Assembly: GCF_000829515.1 (NCBI RefSeq)
Contig: NZ_JXRR01000008.1
Span: forward strand, 1 to 64,000
Reading direction: 5' to 3'
DNA: 64,000 nucleotides
DNA from: Jeotgalibacillus campisalis
Lineage (GTDB): Bacteria > Bacillota > Bacilli > Bacillales > Jeotgalibacillaceae
Below the pieces are notes generated by a model that saw only the letters and a program-made list of their open reading frames with translations, had not been told where the DNA came from and did no database searches. Below are positions 35,556 to 44,444 of the stretch, one piece after another (the first letter of the stretch is position 1; each line of letters begins with the position of its first letter). The position numbers and the translations under genes were made by a program.

Positions 35556-37199
35556 ATGAGACACGGAGTCAGGACGATTAAATCAAAATTTAATATATGG
35601 GCCATTTTAAGCCTGATCTTTATTGCCATCATTTTGATTCCCAACGGATTAATTGCTGTGAATGTTTTTACGGAATCGAATGAAAACTGGCAGCATATTA
35701 AAGAGTATTTGTTGAAGGAATACATTACAAATACAGTTATTTTAATAAGCTTTACTGCTCTTTTTTCCATGATGATCGGAGTAAGTCTCGCATGGTTCGT
35801 CACCATGTTTGAATTCCCCTTTAGACGCTTTTTTAAATGGGCACTCATCTTGCCTCTTGCCATTCCGCCCTATATTGGGGCATATGCCTACCACGGGTTA
35901 ATTAACTATACAGGCATCATACAAAGTAAGCTTAGAAACGACTTCGATGTAACGGTGAACCAAGACTACTTTTCGATTATGAATAACCAGGGTGCCATTT
36001 TTATTTTTTCGATTTTTCTTTTTCCGTACGTTTATACGATAACTAAAGCATTTCTTCAAAATCAATCTTCTTCAATCATAGAAAACGCCCGATTACTTGG
36101 CAGCAGCTCCTTTGAAACGTTCTTTCGGGTGATTTTGCCTATTTCAAGAGCAGCGATTGTGGGGAGCGTTACACTAGTCGTTTTAGAAGTGCTGAATGAT
36201 TATGGTGTGGCCAACTATTTTGGCATTCAAACCTTCAGTACTGCAATTTTTAGAACATGGTACGGAATGAAGGACCTCGACTCTGCTCTTAAGCTGGCCG
36301 GTGCCTTAATGTTTCTCGTAATCTTTATTCTGGTTCTTGAAAAAGTCAGCAGAGGCAGAAGAAGGTTCAGCTTTTCCACTACAAAAGTCAGACCGATTCA
36401 GCCAAAGAAATTAAAAGGTGTCAAGGCTTGGCTGCTCGCAGGTTATTGTTTTACGGTTTTCGGTGTTGCGTTTCTAATTCCGTTCACCCAGCTTTTGTAT
36501 TGGGCGTTCTTAACATTTGAATCAGTCTTCAGCAGTGAATTTATTCAGCTGATCTATCAATCTGTTTTTATTGCATCGATTGCTTCCATTTTAATTGTCA
36601 TTATCGCATTAATCATTGGGAACTATACAAGACTTCATAAGAGTCTTCTGACCTCTCTGATTTCACGGGTTACAACACTTGGCTATTCGATCCCGGGAGC
36701 AGCCATTGCGATTTCGATTATTACTATTTTTGTTGCACTCGACGGCTATTTGGCTGATCTATATCGAACGCTGCAGATTGAACCGGTCATTATTCTTAGA
36801 ACCAGTCTTGTCATGCTGGTGTCTGCTTATATCATCCGTTTTCTTGCCATTGGGTATAATGCGGTTGATGCGGGCTATGAAAAAATGGGAAATACATTTA
36901 CAGAAGCTTCACGCACATTAGGGTTCTCAACGGTTAAGACCTTTTTCAAAGTCGATCTTCCTATGATGAAGCCGGCGATATTTGGCGGGTTTATCCTGGT
37001 CTTTATTGATGTGTTAAAGGAGTTGCCGCTCACGCTCTTTCTACAGCCCTTTAACTTTGCTACGCTGGCTACTCAGGCCTATAAGTATGCAAACGATGAA
37101 CGAGTGCACGAAGCAGCTCTTGCTTCCATTTTGATTATTATCGTCAGCGGTATTTTTATTTTTGTTTCCCACAAATTATTGGAAAAGGAGCCAGCGTAA
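35556..37199 (+). CDS. fbpB: ferric-iron ABC transporter permease (fused double domain)
   Basis: A 547-residue inner-membrane permease with about 12 hydrophobic spans in two homologous halves, as in FbpB/SfuB. Each half has the EAA loop that docks the ATPase: ENARLLGSSSFETFFRVILP in the first half, and EASRTLGFSTVKTFFKVDLP in the second. The two halves together form the pore that other transporters build from two subunits. The start ATG overlaps the Fur-box promoter region by under 60 bases. The stop overlaps the start of the ATPase gene (TAATG), so these two are co-translated. Confidence 0.9.
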   Translation: MRHGVRTIKSKFNIWAILSLIFIAIILIPNGLIAVNVFTESNENWQHIKEYLLKEYITNTVILISFTALFSMMIGVSLAWFVTMFEFPFRRFFKWALILPLAIPPYIGAYAYHGLINYTGIIQSKLRNDFDVTVNQDYFSIMNNQGAIFIFSIFLFPYVYTITKAFLQNQSSSIIENARLLGSSSFETFFRVILPISRAAIVGSVTLVVLEVLNDYGVANYFGIQTFSTAIFRTWYGMKDLDSALKLAGALMFLVIFILVLEKVSRGRRRFSFSTTKVRPIQPKKLKGVKAWLLAGYCFTVFGVAFLIPFTQLLYWAFLTFESVFSSEFIQLIYQSVFIASIASILIVIIALIIGNYTRLHKSLLTSLISRVTTLGYSIPGAAIAISIITIFVALDGYLADLYRTLQIEPVIILRTSLVMLVSAYIIRFLAIGYNAVDAGYEKMGNTFTEASRTLGFSTVKTFFKVDLPMMKPAIFGGFILVFIDVLKELPLTLFLQPFNFATLATQAYKYANDERVHEAALASILIIIVSGIFIFVSHKLLEKEPA

Positions 37200-37909
37200 T
37201 GTTTGTTCAAATCAAAAATCTTCAGTATCAGTATAAAAATAGCACAGAGCCTGTTTTAAAAGATTTTTCGTTATCAATTGAGCAGGGAGAAATCATTACG
37301 ATTCTTGGAGAAAGCGGGAGCGGGAAAAGTACGATTCTGCGACTGCTGTCAGGATTGGAAACACCGAAAAGCGGTTCCATTACCATAAATAATCATCTTA
37401 TTTTCAGCGGGCACCATGTTATGCCTCCGGAAAAACGAAACGTGGGAATGGTCTTTCAGGATTATGCACTTTTCCCCCATATGACTGTGGAAAAAAACAT
37501 AAAGTATGGCTTAAAGAAAATGAACCGCCGTGAAAAACAAAAAAGAATGGAAGAAATGCTTGAACTGATTAATATGACGAACTACAAGAATCGCTATCCA
37601 TATGAACTGAGCGGCGGACAGCAGCAGCGTGTGGCATTAGCCCGTGCACTGGCACCTGCTCCATCCCTTCTGATTTTTGACGAACCGTTTTCGAATCTTG
37701 ATGCAAATCTCCAAATTAAAATAAGAGATGAGCTTCGCGGGATTTTAAAAAAGACAGGAATTACATCTATTTTTGTGACGCATGATCAGGCGGATGCACA
37801 GGCCATCGCAGATCGTGTAGTCTTTATTGAAAAAGGGGTAATTAAACAGGTAGGGAAACCGGAAGAAGTGCTCGGCTGTGCAAGTCTTGTCATGTGGGCG
37901 AATTCATAA
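37199..37909 (+). CDS. fbpC: ferric-iron ABC transporter ATPase
   Basis: A 236-residue ABC ATPase with Walker A GESGSGKST (near 37), Q-loop MVFQDYALFPHM (near 84), signature LSGGQQQRVALARAL (near 137), Walker B LLIFDEPFSNLD (near 157) and H-loop VTHDQADA (near 192). It is shorter than classical FbpC (~340-350) because the C-terminal TOBE-type regulatory domain is absent; the last residues (EEVLGCASLVMWANS) depart from the usual pattern, so a 3' truncation is possible. The stop is followed by a terminator. It completes the fbpABC set. Confidence 0.88.
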   Translation: MFVQIKNLQYQYKNSTEPVLKDFSLSIEQGEIITILGESGSGKSTILRLLSGLETPKSGSITINNHLIFSGHHVMPPEKRNVGMVFQDYALFPHMTVEKNIKYGLKKMNRREKQKRMEEMLELINMTNYKNRYPYELSGGQQQRVALARALAPAPSLLIFDEPFSNLDANLQIKIRDELRGILKKTGITSIFVTHDQADAQAIADRVVFIEKGVIKQVGKPEEVLGCASLVMWANS

Positions 37910-37980
37910 AAAAAGAAGGCATGAAAAATGCTCTTTCGGTTTTATGAACCATGTTCTAAAACACGTAATAGTACTCACCT

Positions 37981-38014
37981 GGGGACCCTTCTGAAAAAAG
38001 GGTCCTTGTTTTTT
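37981..38014 (+). terminator. terminator of the iron-transport genes
   Basis: GGACCCTT / AAGGGTCC stem with a short loop, then CTTG and T6. Confidence 0.8.
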
Positions 38015-38078
38015 CTTTCGCCTGATTCTATGAGTTTGTTATACTTAGGAAATAACTTGAAAATATAGGAGGGCTCTG

Positions 38079-38471
38079 ATGGAGACGATTACAAAAAAAC
38101 GTACAAAGGCCATTTTAATTGATTTGGCCATCTCCGGACTTGTGACAGCTGGAGTTGAACAATTCCTTCGTAAAAAGGTGAAAAATGAGTTTGTTCATAT
38201 GATGATTACGCCGACAGTAGTCCTGTGGGGACTTGAGTACATTCAGCTTCACTGTGGCGGTCAGACAATTGGCTATAAAAAAATGGGGCTCACGCTCGAA
38301 AGCATAGACGGGACGGAACTGTCTACAGAACAAATTTTAAAGAGATTGGTGTACAGAGATACTTTAAGCACACTCGATTTGTGGAAAAACCGGGCCTCCT
38401 TTGAAGGAGAAGAAGGTGCTGTACTGCCTCATGATGCCTTCGCTGGTACGGTTGTAAGAGAACAAGTATAA
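38079..38471 (+). CDS. RDD-family membrane protein
   Basis: A 130-residue protein with the RDD signature: the basic N-terminus KKRTKAILIDLAISG (R then D) and the C-terminal-half pattern GQTIGYKKMGLTLESIDG. It has about two membrane-associated segments (residues 12-28, 40-58), fewer than most RDD proteins. RDD proteins are implicated in Na+/H+ antiport or unknown transport; no role is shown here. GGAGGG lies 7 bases before the ATG. A bidirectional terminator separates it from the convergent peptidase gene. Confidence 0.8.
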   Translation: METITKKRTKAILIDLAISGLVTAGVEQFLRKKVKNEFVHMMITPTVVLWGLEYIQLHCGGQTIGYKKMGLTLESIDGTELSTEQILKRLVYRDTLSTLDLWKNRASFEGEEGAVLPHDAFAGTVVREQV

Positions 38472-38515
38472 CAAAGCTCTACATGTGAACCTCCTGAAGA
38501 ATATAAAGTAAACAT

Positions 38516-38563
38516 AAAAATCTCCATTCGTTCCTTTAAAGGATGAAACGAATGGAGATTTTT
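38516..38563. terminator. bidirectional terminator between convergent genes
   Basis: AAAAATCTCCATTCGTT / AACGAATGGAGATTTTT, a 17-bp perfect stem with A and T runs on both sides; serves the RDD gene and the DUF2817 gene. Confidence 0.9.
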
Positions 38564-38630
38564 AATTTACTTCTTTTAAATGAATGCAGTCAGAAGATCT
38601 CAGTGGACTTTCATGATAACGTTCATGCAT

Positions 38631-39761
38631 TTAGCCTCTAATCGTATAGAGTCCTTCTGCTTTAAATACACCCTTTATCGCATTGCGGCCCTCTGTCAGA
38701 ACGGCTAGTCTCCAGTCGTGATCGTCAGGGTAGAACATGGCCTTAAATTCGCTGAGAATTTTCTGACGGTCTTCTTCATGCTCAGCTCCTTCATGATAAA
38801 GCCTGTTTTCAAGCGTAATGGTTAAGAATTCACGAATATTCGCAGACATGCTCGTTCCGAATGTGCCAAACTCAAAAAGAGCAGAAAACAGTCTTGTTTG
38901 AGGGAATTCCAGGTTCTTGATTTCATAGAAATGATTTGTTGAATCACCTTTCACATCACCGGGACTGAAGGTTTTTACATTTTTCAAGCCATATTCCTTC
39001 TTCAGTTCTTTATCACTGCGGCCATCATTTTCACTCATAACCATGGTGACCTCTTTCGTCGGTCCAAGAGCAGTATGCCAGTCCATGTGAATGACTTTGC
39101 TGAAAGTGGACAGCAATTTTCGCTGAATCGAAATTAAAAAGACAGCAGACTCTTCCTTTTCTTTTCCTCCGAAATAAACCCCGGTAGGAAATTCAAACTG
39201 ACCCATGCCTTTTGCTTCCATCAGGCCGCTGTAGCCTTCTGACACGACGCCTCTTGACATATGATTGCGAATTTCTGACTCTTCCACCAGATAGCTTTTA
39301 ATTTTTCCGTCTGGCAGAAATAACTTAAGTAAACGTTCATATTCTTTATTTATGTCTTCTGGAACACTTGAATCCACTAAATAGTTACGATTTAAATCCA
39401 CATTGTTTTCAGTAACACGTCTGAAATGCTTCATTCCCCACGGATTCAGCGCGTGAATTAAGCAAATCCCTGTTCGTTTTACATCCACCAGATCTGCAAG
39501 CTCACTTGCAAAAACATCGAGCATCGCCGCACCTGCATAGCCTTCAATTCCATGCTCACCTGAAGTCATAAATAGCACACGCTCATTCGTTTCAGTACCC
39601 TCGGCGTAAATCATATCAATCGTATTGTCTTCTTCTTTGCCGATTGAGTGCGACGTAAGCTCGGCGTTAGGCCAAAGCGCTTTAATGATATCAAAATTTT
39701 TGCGGAAAACCTTTCGTGATTCCTCATAGGTTTTTGGGAAATAATCATCAATTGCTTTCAT
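38631..39761 (-). CDS. DUF2817 / M14-like zinc carboxypeptidase
   Basis: A 376-residue protein of the DUF2817 group of M14-type metallocarboxypeptidases. The zinc motif H-x-x-E occurs in TSGEHGIEGYAGAAM (near residue 73). LIHALNPWGMKHFRR and VDLNRNYLV carry the substrate-binding Arg/Asn pair, and the third ligand His is in VIHMDWHTALGP (near 220). There is no signal peptide, so it is cytosolic or released by lysis. The substrate is unknown. The start at 39761 (MKAIDDYF) follows GGAGAGGA; an upstream in-frame start at 39848 has no site. Confidence 0.82.
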   Translation of the reverse strand: MKAIDDYFPKTYEESRKVFRKNFDIIKALWPNAELTSHSIGKEEDNTIDMIYAEGTETNERVLFMTSGEHGIEGYAGAAMLDVFASELADLVDVKRTGICLIHALNPWGMKHFRRVTENNVDLNRNYLVDSSVPEDINKEYERLLKLFLPDGKIKSYLVEESEIRNHMSRGVVSEGYSGLMEAKGMGQFEFPTGVYFGGKEKEESAVFLISIQRKLLSTFSKVIHMDWHTALGPTKEVTMVMSENDGRSDKELKKEYGLKNVKTFSPGDVKGDSTNHFYEIKNLEFPQTRLFSALFEFGTFGTSMSANIREFLTITLENRLYHEGAEHEEDRQKILSEFKAMFYPDDHDWRLAVLTEGRNAIKGVFKAEGLYTIRG

Positions 39762-39959
39762 TTTACGTATCCTCTCCTCATCGTTCTTCTTATTACATAG
39801 CTTTCCACTTAAGTTGAATGCTGAAACATCAACAGAAACAAAGTACAAGTTCTTGTGAAAACAAAAAATAAAAGACTTCGAAATAGGACGATGTACTAAG
39901 CAGATTTACCACACACGCATATAGTAAATCAGAACGAATAAATAGAGGAAGTGAACTCG

Positions 39960-40247
39960 TTGGATAGGAGAAGAATGAATCGTCCACCCGGGCTGTGCCT
40001 GTTTCCTGGATATAATTGGTGTGGTCCGGGATGCAGCGGTCCCGGGGCCCCGGTAAATGAAGTCGATGCCTGCTGCAAAACCCATGATGAATGCTACGAA
40101 CGAGGCGGGTCAATGTGTGAATGCGACCTCGCCTTTCTTGAGCAGCTGAAAAAACATGCAAATCCCCGAACAGAACAAGGCAAAAAAGCCGCTTTGATGC
40201 ATGACTTTATCAAATTTAGAATGGCGTTCACTTGTGGAAGGAGATAG
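39960..40247 (+). CDS. phospholipase-A2-like protein
   Basis: A 95-residue Cys-rich protein with a phospholipase A2 catalytic segment: WCGPGCSGPG (Ca-loop-like glycines), then ACCKTHDECY (the C-C-x-x-H-D-x-C active site, near residues 37-46). It has no signal peptide, unlike secreted sPLA2 enzymes. Similar short proteins occur in Bacillus, some linked to spore or parasporal structures, but I cannot confirm a role. TTG 39960 is chosen because AGAGGAAG lies 9 bases upstream; ATG 39975 is an alternative. Eight cysteines in 95 residues suggest disulfides. Confidence 0.8.
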   Translation: MDRRRMNRPPGLCLFPGYNWCGPGCSGPGAPVNEVDACCKTHDECYERGGSMCECDLAFLEQLKKHANPRTEQGKKAALMHDFIKFRMAFTCGRR

Positions 40248-40264
40248 AGAGATAATTACCTGTC

Positions 40265-40308
40265 TAAAAACCTTTTCATTACAAAAGTTGTAATAAAAAG
40301 GTTTTTTT
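40265..40308 (+). terminator. terminator after the phospholipase-like gene
   Basis: AAAAACCTTTT ... AAAAGGTTTTT stem with an inner TTACAA/TTGTAA pairing, then T7. Confidence 0.8.
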
Positions 40309-40374
40309 GTTTGGAAGTAGAAACTAATATATACGTCTGTTAAAACAGGTGATGCTAAAAAAGGGAGGTTGAGT

Positions 40375-41007
40375 ATGAGCAATTCATACAGAGCATACGG
40401 CTGTTTTGTAAAGGAAAAAGGGTATACATTCAGGACATCTGCTTTTCTGCAATGGGGAAAAGGAACAAATTCTTTAGGCTGCTTTCTTTTACTAAATCCG
40501 GGAAGTTCAGAACCTTTAAAAAAGAGCAGCTTCTCAAACGTAAAAGAAGTGTACGAGCTTAAAGTAGACCCAACAATGACACAAATGGGGAGACTGGTCA
40601 GCAGGATCAATGAAGACAAGTCGCTGGACGGGAGAGTTCATATTTATAATTTATTTTCATTAAGGAATCCGAAGAGTAATTCAGCTATAGGTCTGTACGA
40701 GACAATCTCTCAACAGCATGAAACGACCATTATGGATGAACTTCCACTCTTAGAAGAACTCAAACAGCACCCGTGGATGTGTTACGGTTGGGGCATTCAC
40801 GCGACTAAATATCGGCATTTATCTGCAAGAAAGAATAAGTGGATGGATCATGTGAAATATTCTCAGGTTCCTGCATTTGGTAAGATGCATGCAAATGGAC
40901 AGGATTACTACCATATTCGCCCGCATTTAATTAGAAACCAACATAAAATTATAGAGGACTTAACCGGAGAGTATTTTAAATGCTTAAATAGTCCAGCTAA
41001 AAGATGA
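40375..41007 (+). CDS. DUF1643-like protein
   Basis: A 210-residue soluble protein. The CFLLLNPGSSEPLKK segment (near residue 38) matches the L-x-x-x-N-P-S/G core of DUF1643, a family of unknown function thought to resemble uracil-DNA-glycosylase-type folds. Other visible stretches are DGRVHIYNLFSLRNP (near 86) and MCYGWGIHATKYRHLS (near 134). The ATG at 40375 follows GGGAGG by 6 bases. It is a lone gene, with terminators on both sides. Confidence 0.7.
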   Translation: MSNSYRAYGCFVKEKGYTFRTSAFLQWGKGTNSLGCFLLLNPGSSEPLKKSSFSNVKEVYELKVDPTMTQMGRLVSRINEDKSLDGRVHIYNLFSLRNPKSNSAIGLYETISQQHETTIMDELPLLEELKQHPWMCYGWGIHATKYRHLSARKNKWMDHVKYSQVPAFGKMHANGQDYYHIRPHLIRNQHKIIEDLTGEYFKCLNSPAKR

Positions 41008-41046
41008 ACCCAGGGTATGGTAAAATATAAAAACATTAATCGAATT

Positions 41047-41081
41047 CTGCCCTTCTCCTATTATCGGAAGAGGGCTTCTTT
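41047..41081 (+). terminator. terminator after the DUF1643-like gene
   Basis: GCCCTTCTCC / GGAAGAGGGC-type stem and CTTCTTTAA tail, weaker than neighbours. Confidence 0.55.
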
Positions 41082-41155
41082 AATTTCATGCTTTTGCCGA
41101 AAGTTCCCTTATTCAATTAGCCCCGTATTGTGTAAAATGAATACGGAATGATTTT

Positions 41156-41734
41156 TTGAAGGGGGAAATAAAGCTGGATACGATTTTGTTTGATTGGTTT
41201 CAACATAACCCTTCACTGGCGATTGGCATAAGTTTGCTGGCAAGTGTGATCATCAGTGTATTTGCCTTCATACCCAGTTTTTTTCTTACAACAGCGAATA
41301 TCGCTTTTTTTGGTTTTGAACAAGGGTTGCTTCTCTCTTTTGCAGGAGAGGTTTTAGGGGCGATTGTCAGCTTCTATTTATATAAAAAGGGAATTTTGTT
41401 ATTGAAAGACCGCGGAAAGGCCAAGTATGTTAGATGGTTCGCACGGTTTGAGCAAGTAAAGGGTGTTAGAGCCTTTGGCTTGGTAATTGCCCTCCGTTTA
41501 CTGCCTTTTATGCCGTCAGGTCTCGTCACTTTGCTCGCAGCGACTAGTTCAATGGGCGCTCTTTCTTTTATTGCCGCGAGTACTATAGGGAAAATTCCTG
41601 CGGTTGCATTAGAAGCGTATGGAGCGAATCAGCTGCTTCTTTTAAATAAAAATATACTTTGGTTAGTGGCAGCTAGTATAGTGATTTTTGTTTTCGTGTC
41701 TAAAAGAGCGTTGTCACGAGACGAACATACATGA
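41156..41734 (+). CDS. TVP38/TMEM64 (VTT-domain, DedA-like) membrane protein
   Basis: A ~190-residue membrane protein with about five spans. The VTT/SNARE-assoc core shows FIPSFFLTTANIAFFGFEQGLLLSFAGEVLGA (re-entrant and helix region) and LVIALRLLPFMPSGLVTLLAA (the conserved R-x-x-P-x-x-P-S). Family members handle undecaprenyl-phosphate or phospholipid flipping, or are unassigned. The start is unclear: GGGGGA lies 7 bases before CTG 41174 (LDTILFDWF, the normal family start), whereas TTG 41156 overlaps that ribosome site. A CTG start is rare but fits better. Confidence 0.8.
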   Translation: MKGEIKLDTILFDWFQHNPSLAIGISLLASVIISVFAFIPSFFLTTANIAFFGFEQGLLLSFAGEVLGAIVSFYLYKKGILLLKDRGKAKYVRWFARFEQVKGVRAFGLVIALRLLPFMPSGLVTLLAATSSMGALSFIAASTIGKIPAVALEAYGANQLLLLNKNILWLVAASIVIFVFVSKRALSRDEHT

Positions 41735-42095
41735 TCTGCGCGAGTATATTCTGAACTTAACCTTTTCGGTACAAAGGTCTAGCTAACATGGTTTGTTGAA
41801 TAACGGCTTTATGATTTGATCCTTTACTAATGATTTCGGACGGGTGGATTCCTGACCGTTTCTTTAGAAAGGATTTTTTATTGCCTAATTAATAGTTTCG
41901 AAGATGCTGATTCTCTTAAATCATTCCTCTGGATCAGCTTGCAAGTTACAAAGACCAGTTTCACAGCCTTTTTCCAGTATATATAACTACTTTAATCAAT
42001 TATTTTAAAAAGTTAAATACATATTATGACAAGCTATAGGTAATATGATACGATAGGTAACATGTTTGTTATTATTGTAACGGGAGTGAAATTTT
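41735..42095 (+). other. intergenic stretch without a visible gene
   Basis: About 360 bases. A weak hairpin with T6 lies near 41866-41884. I see no ORF or RNA here. The promoter of the acyltransferase gene is likely in the last 80 AT-rich bases. Confidence 0.5.
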
Positions 42096-44183
42096 TTGAA
42101 GGATATACCTAATCAAAGACGAATTCGCGTAGAACTAGAGGGGTTACGAGCAGTAGCTGCCATTTTAGTTGCCATATACCATATATGGTTCAACCGTGTT
42201 TCGGGTGGAGTCGATGTATTTTTCGTCGTATCAGGGTTTTTAATTACAACTTCTCTTTTATCGATGTATAACCGAAAAGGCAGGATTTTGTATTTTTCGT
42301 ATGTAGTCAAGTTGTTAAAACGGTTACTGCCAACTGCGTGGATAATCGGAGTCATTACCTTTGTAGCAAGCTTATTTTTATTACCGCTTTTCACAAGGTA
42401 CCAAGTATTAAGTGAATTTATAGCATCCTCATTTTATTTTCAAAACTGGAGATTGGCAATTGATGCAGTTGATTATTTAGCTCAAAATAATTCTGCGTCT
42501 CCGTACCAGCACTTTTGGGCATTAAGCATTCAGTTCCAATTTTATTTACTATGGCTGATTCTATTTTCTATTGCGGTCTCTTTAAGGAAAATAGTAAAAA
42601 TAGATATGAAGAAAGTACTTATTCCTACTATTAGTATAGTGATTTTAGCATCACTGACCTATTCAATCTATTTAACAAGCGTAAATCAGCCAGTTGCTTA
42701 TTATCATACCTTTACGCGTGTGTGGGAATTTGGTATTGGCGGAATTCTTTCTTTAACAATTCATAAAATTTCTATTAAGAAATCACTCGCCTGGATCATG
42801 GGGTGGATGGGCCTATTTGGCTTATTAAGCGGTGGAATACTGTTTCAAGTTTCGAGTGTATTCCCAGGTTATGCGGCATTGTGGCCGGTTTTATCAGCGG
42901 TGTTTATCATCGTGGCAGGGAATCATGCAGAACATTTCAGTGCTTATAAAGTTTTGAGCTGGAAGCCACTTGTTAAATTTGGTGGAATCTCTTATGCGTT
43001 TTACCTATGGCATTGGCCTCTATTAATCTTTTATTATGCCTATTTTGACGTTGAACAGGTTTCGATCATCAACGGATTATTGATCATGACGGTCGCAGCA
43101 GTTTTTGCTTACTTAACAATCAGGCTTATTGAGAAGCCAATCAGGACGATAGAAATTCCTGTTTGGAAGACAGCTTCTACAATTCTTGCAATGTCAATTC
43201 TATTAATAGTCTCAGCACAGCTGTATCAGAATAATCTATTAGAACAAGATGAAACAGAGAGTGTCTCTGGCTCTTTAGATGTGGTAATGGAAGATATAGT
43301 AGTGGAGGATGCAGATATTCCGTCACATCCAGGTGCGTTAATTAAATTTTATACAGACGATCTGCAGGGTGATGAAGGATTTGAGGAATCATACCTGCCA
43401 AGATTGGATAATGCTTCTCAGGACAGAGCCGACATTTATCCGGATAGCTGTATTTTAGGCGGCGGCACAACGGATGTAAGAGTATGCGAATACGGAGAAG
43501 TAGAAAATTACACCAAAACGATCGCACTTGTAGGGGGTTCGCATGCTGCTCATTGGCAGCCCATGCTAAGTGAGGTTGTGAAAGATGAAAATATACGAAT
43601 CCAAACGTATTTAAAAGGAAATTGCCGCTTCACAACAAAAGTAGAATCAAAGTTTACAGAATGCAATGACTGGTTTGCGAATGTTATGCAGGCACTAGTT
43701 GACGATAAACCGGATTTGATTTTCTCAGTTGGGGACGCAGGTAAAAAAGACGAACACTTTGACACGGTGCCAGAGGGCTTTATCGATGCATGGGAATTCT
43801 TTGATTCTCAGGACATTCCTCTATTCTTAGTTAGAGATACTCCATGGTATGGTCAGAGCGTGCTGAACTGTATTAATGATAATCCGGAAAATCCTGAAGA
43901 ATGTAAAGAAGACCGTGACGAAGTAATTAGAGATCCAAGTCCCTATTCTTTGGTAGAATCCTTTCCTGATAATGTAACAACAATGGATTTGACCGACTAT
44001 TTTTGCGATGAAGACTACTGTTATTATGTAGTAGGAAATATCATTACGCACTTTGATAGTAATCATATTACGGCAACGTTCTCCAGAACATTCGCTCCTA
44101 TTATGAAAGATGAGATCATGGAAGCTCTGGAAGGAACAAGTACGGCGGTAAATACAGAAGAATCCGATCTAACGACAAATTAA
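42096..44183 (+). CDS. OatA-like acyltransferase with C-terminal SGNH domain
   Basis: A 695-residue membrane enzyme. The N-terminal acyltransferase-3 domain (about residues 1-370, 10-11 spans) opens VELEGLRAVAAILVAIYHI (catalytic His), then GGVDVFFVVSGFLIT. The C-terminal extracytoplasmic SGNH domain (about 420-680) has the Ser of LVGGSHAAHWQPML and the Asp-x-x-His in FDSNHITATFS near its end. This is the OatA/Adr plan of wall or polysaccharide O-acetyltransferases, where acetyl is passed across the membrane and onto a polymer. The polymer is not identified. The TTG start follows GGGAGTG by 9 bases. It is a single gene, closed by a terminator. Confidence 0.88.
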   Translation: MKDIPNQRRIRVELEGLRAVAAILVAIYHIWFNRVSGGVDVFFVVSGFLITTSLLSMYNRKGRILYFSYVVKLLKRLLPTAWIIGVITFVASLFLLPLFTRYQVLSEFIASSFYFQNWRLAIDAVDYLAQNNSASPYQHFWALSIQFQFYLLWLILFSIAVSLRKIVKIDMKKVLIPTISIVILASLTYSIYLTSVNQPVAYYHTFTRVWEFGIGGILSLTIHKISIKKSLAWIMGWMGLFGLLSGGILFQVSSVFPGYAALWPVLSAVFIIVAGNHAEHFSAYKVLSWKPLVKFGGISYAFYLWHWPLLIFYYAYFDVEQVSIINGLLIMTVAAVFAYLTIRLIEKPIRTIEIPVWKTASTILAMSILLIVSAQLYQNNLLEQDETESVSGSLDVVMEDIVVEDADIPSHPGALIKFYTDDLQGDEGFEESYLPRLDNASQDRADIYPDSCILGGGTTDVRVCEYGEVENYTKTIALVGGSHAAHWQPMLSEVVKDENIRIQTYLKGNCRFTTKVESKFTECNDWFANVMQALVDDKPDLIFSVGDAGKKDEHFDTVPEGFIDAWEFFDSQDIPLFLVRDTPWYGQSVLNCINDNPENPEECKEDRDEVIRDPSPYSLVESFPDNVTTMDLTDYFCDEDYCYYVVGNIITHFDSNHITATFSRTFAPIMKDEIMEALEGTSTAVNTEESDLTTN

Positions 44184-44195
44184 TAATGAACGGGG

Positions 44196-44224
44196 GGCTG
44201 GGACATGTGTCTCAGCCTTTTTTT
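44196..44224 (+). terminator. terminator after the acyltransferase gene
   Basis: GGCTGGGACA / TGTCTCAGCC stem followed by T7. Confidence 0.85.
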
Positions 44225-44444
44225 GTACACGGAACTTCTGATTTTCAAAATAAGGAAGTATTTATAATTGGCATTTATTGTACAATGAGGTATGGAAGTT
44301 GTGTCACCGCCTGACCACAGAATATCCAAAGTGGTGAGAATACACGAAGTTATGATGAGAGATTAATAGTCTTTAAAAAGGATAGCTTGCACAGTTTAAA
44401 GCCAGTTGATTTGAAACAGCAACTGGATGGGGAAGGAGAAGTTA

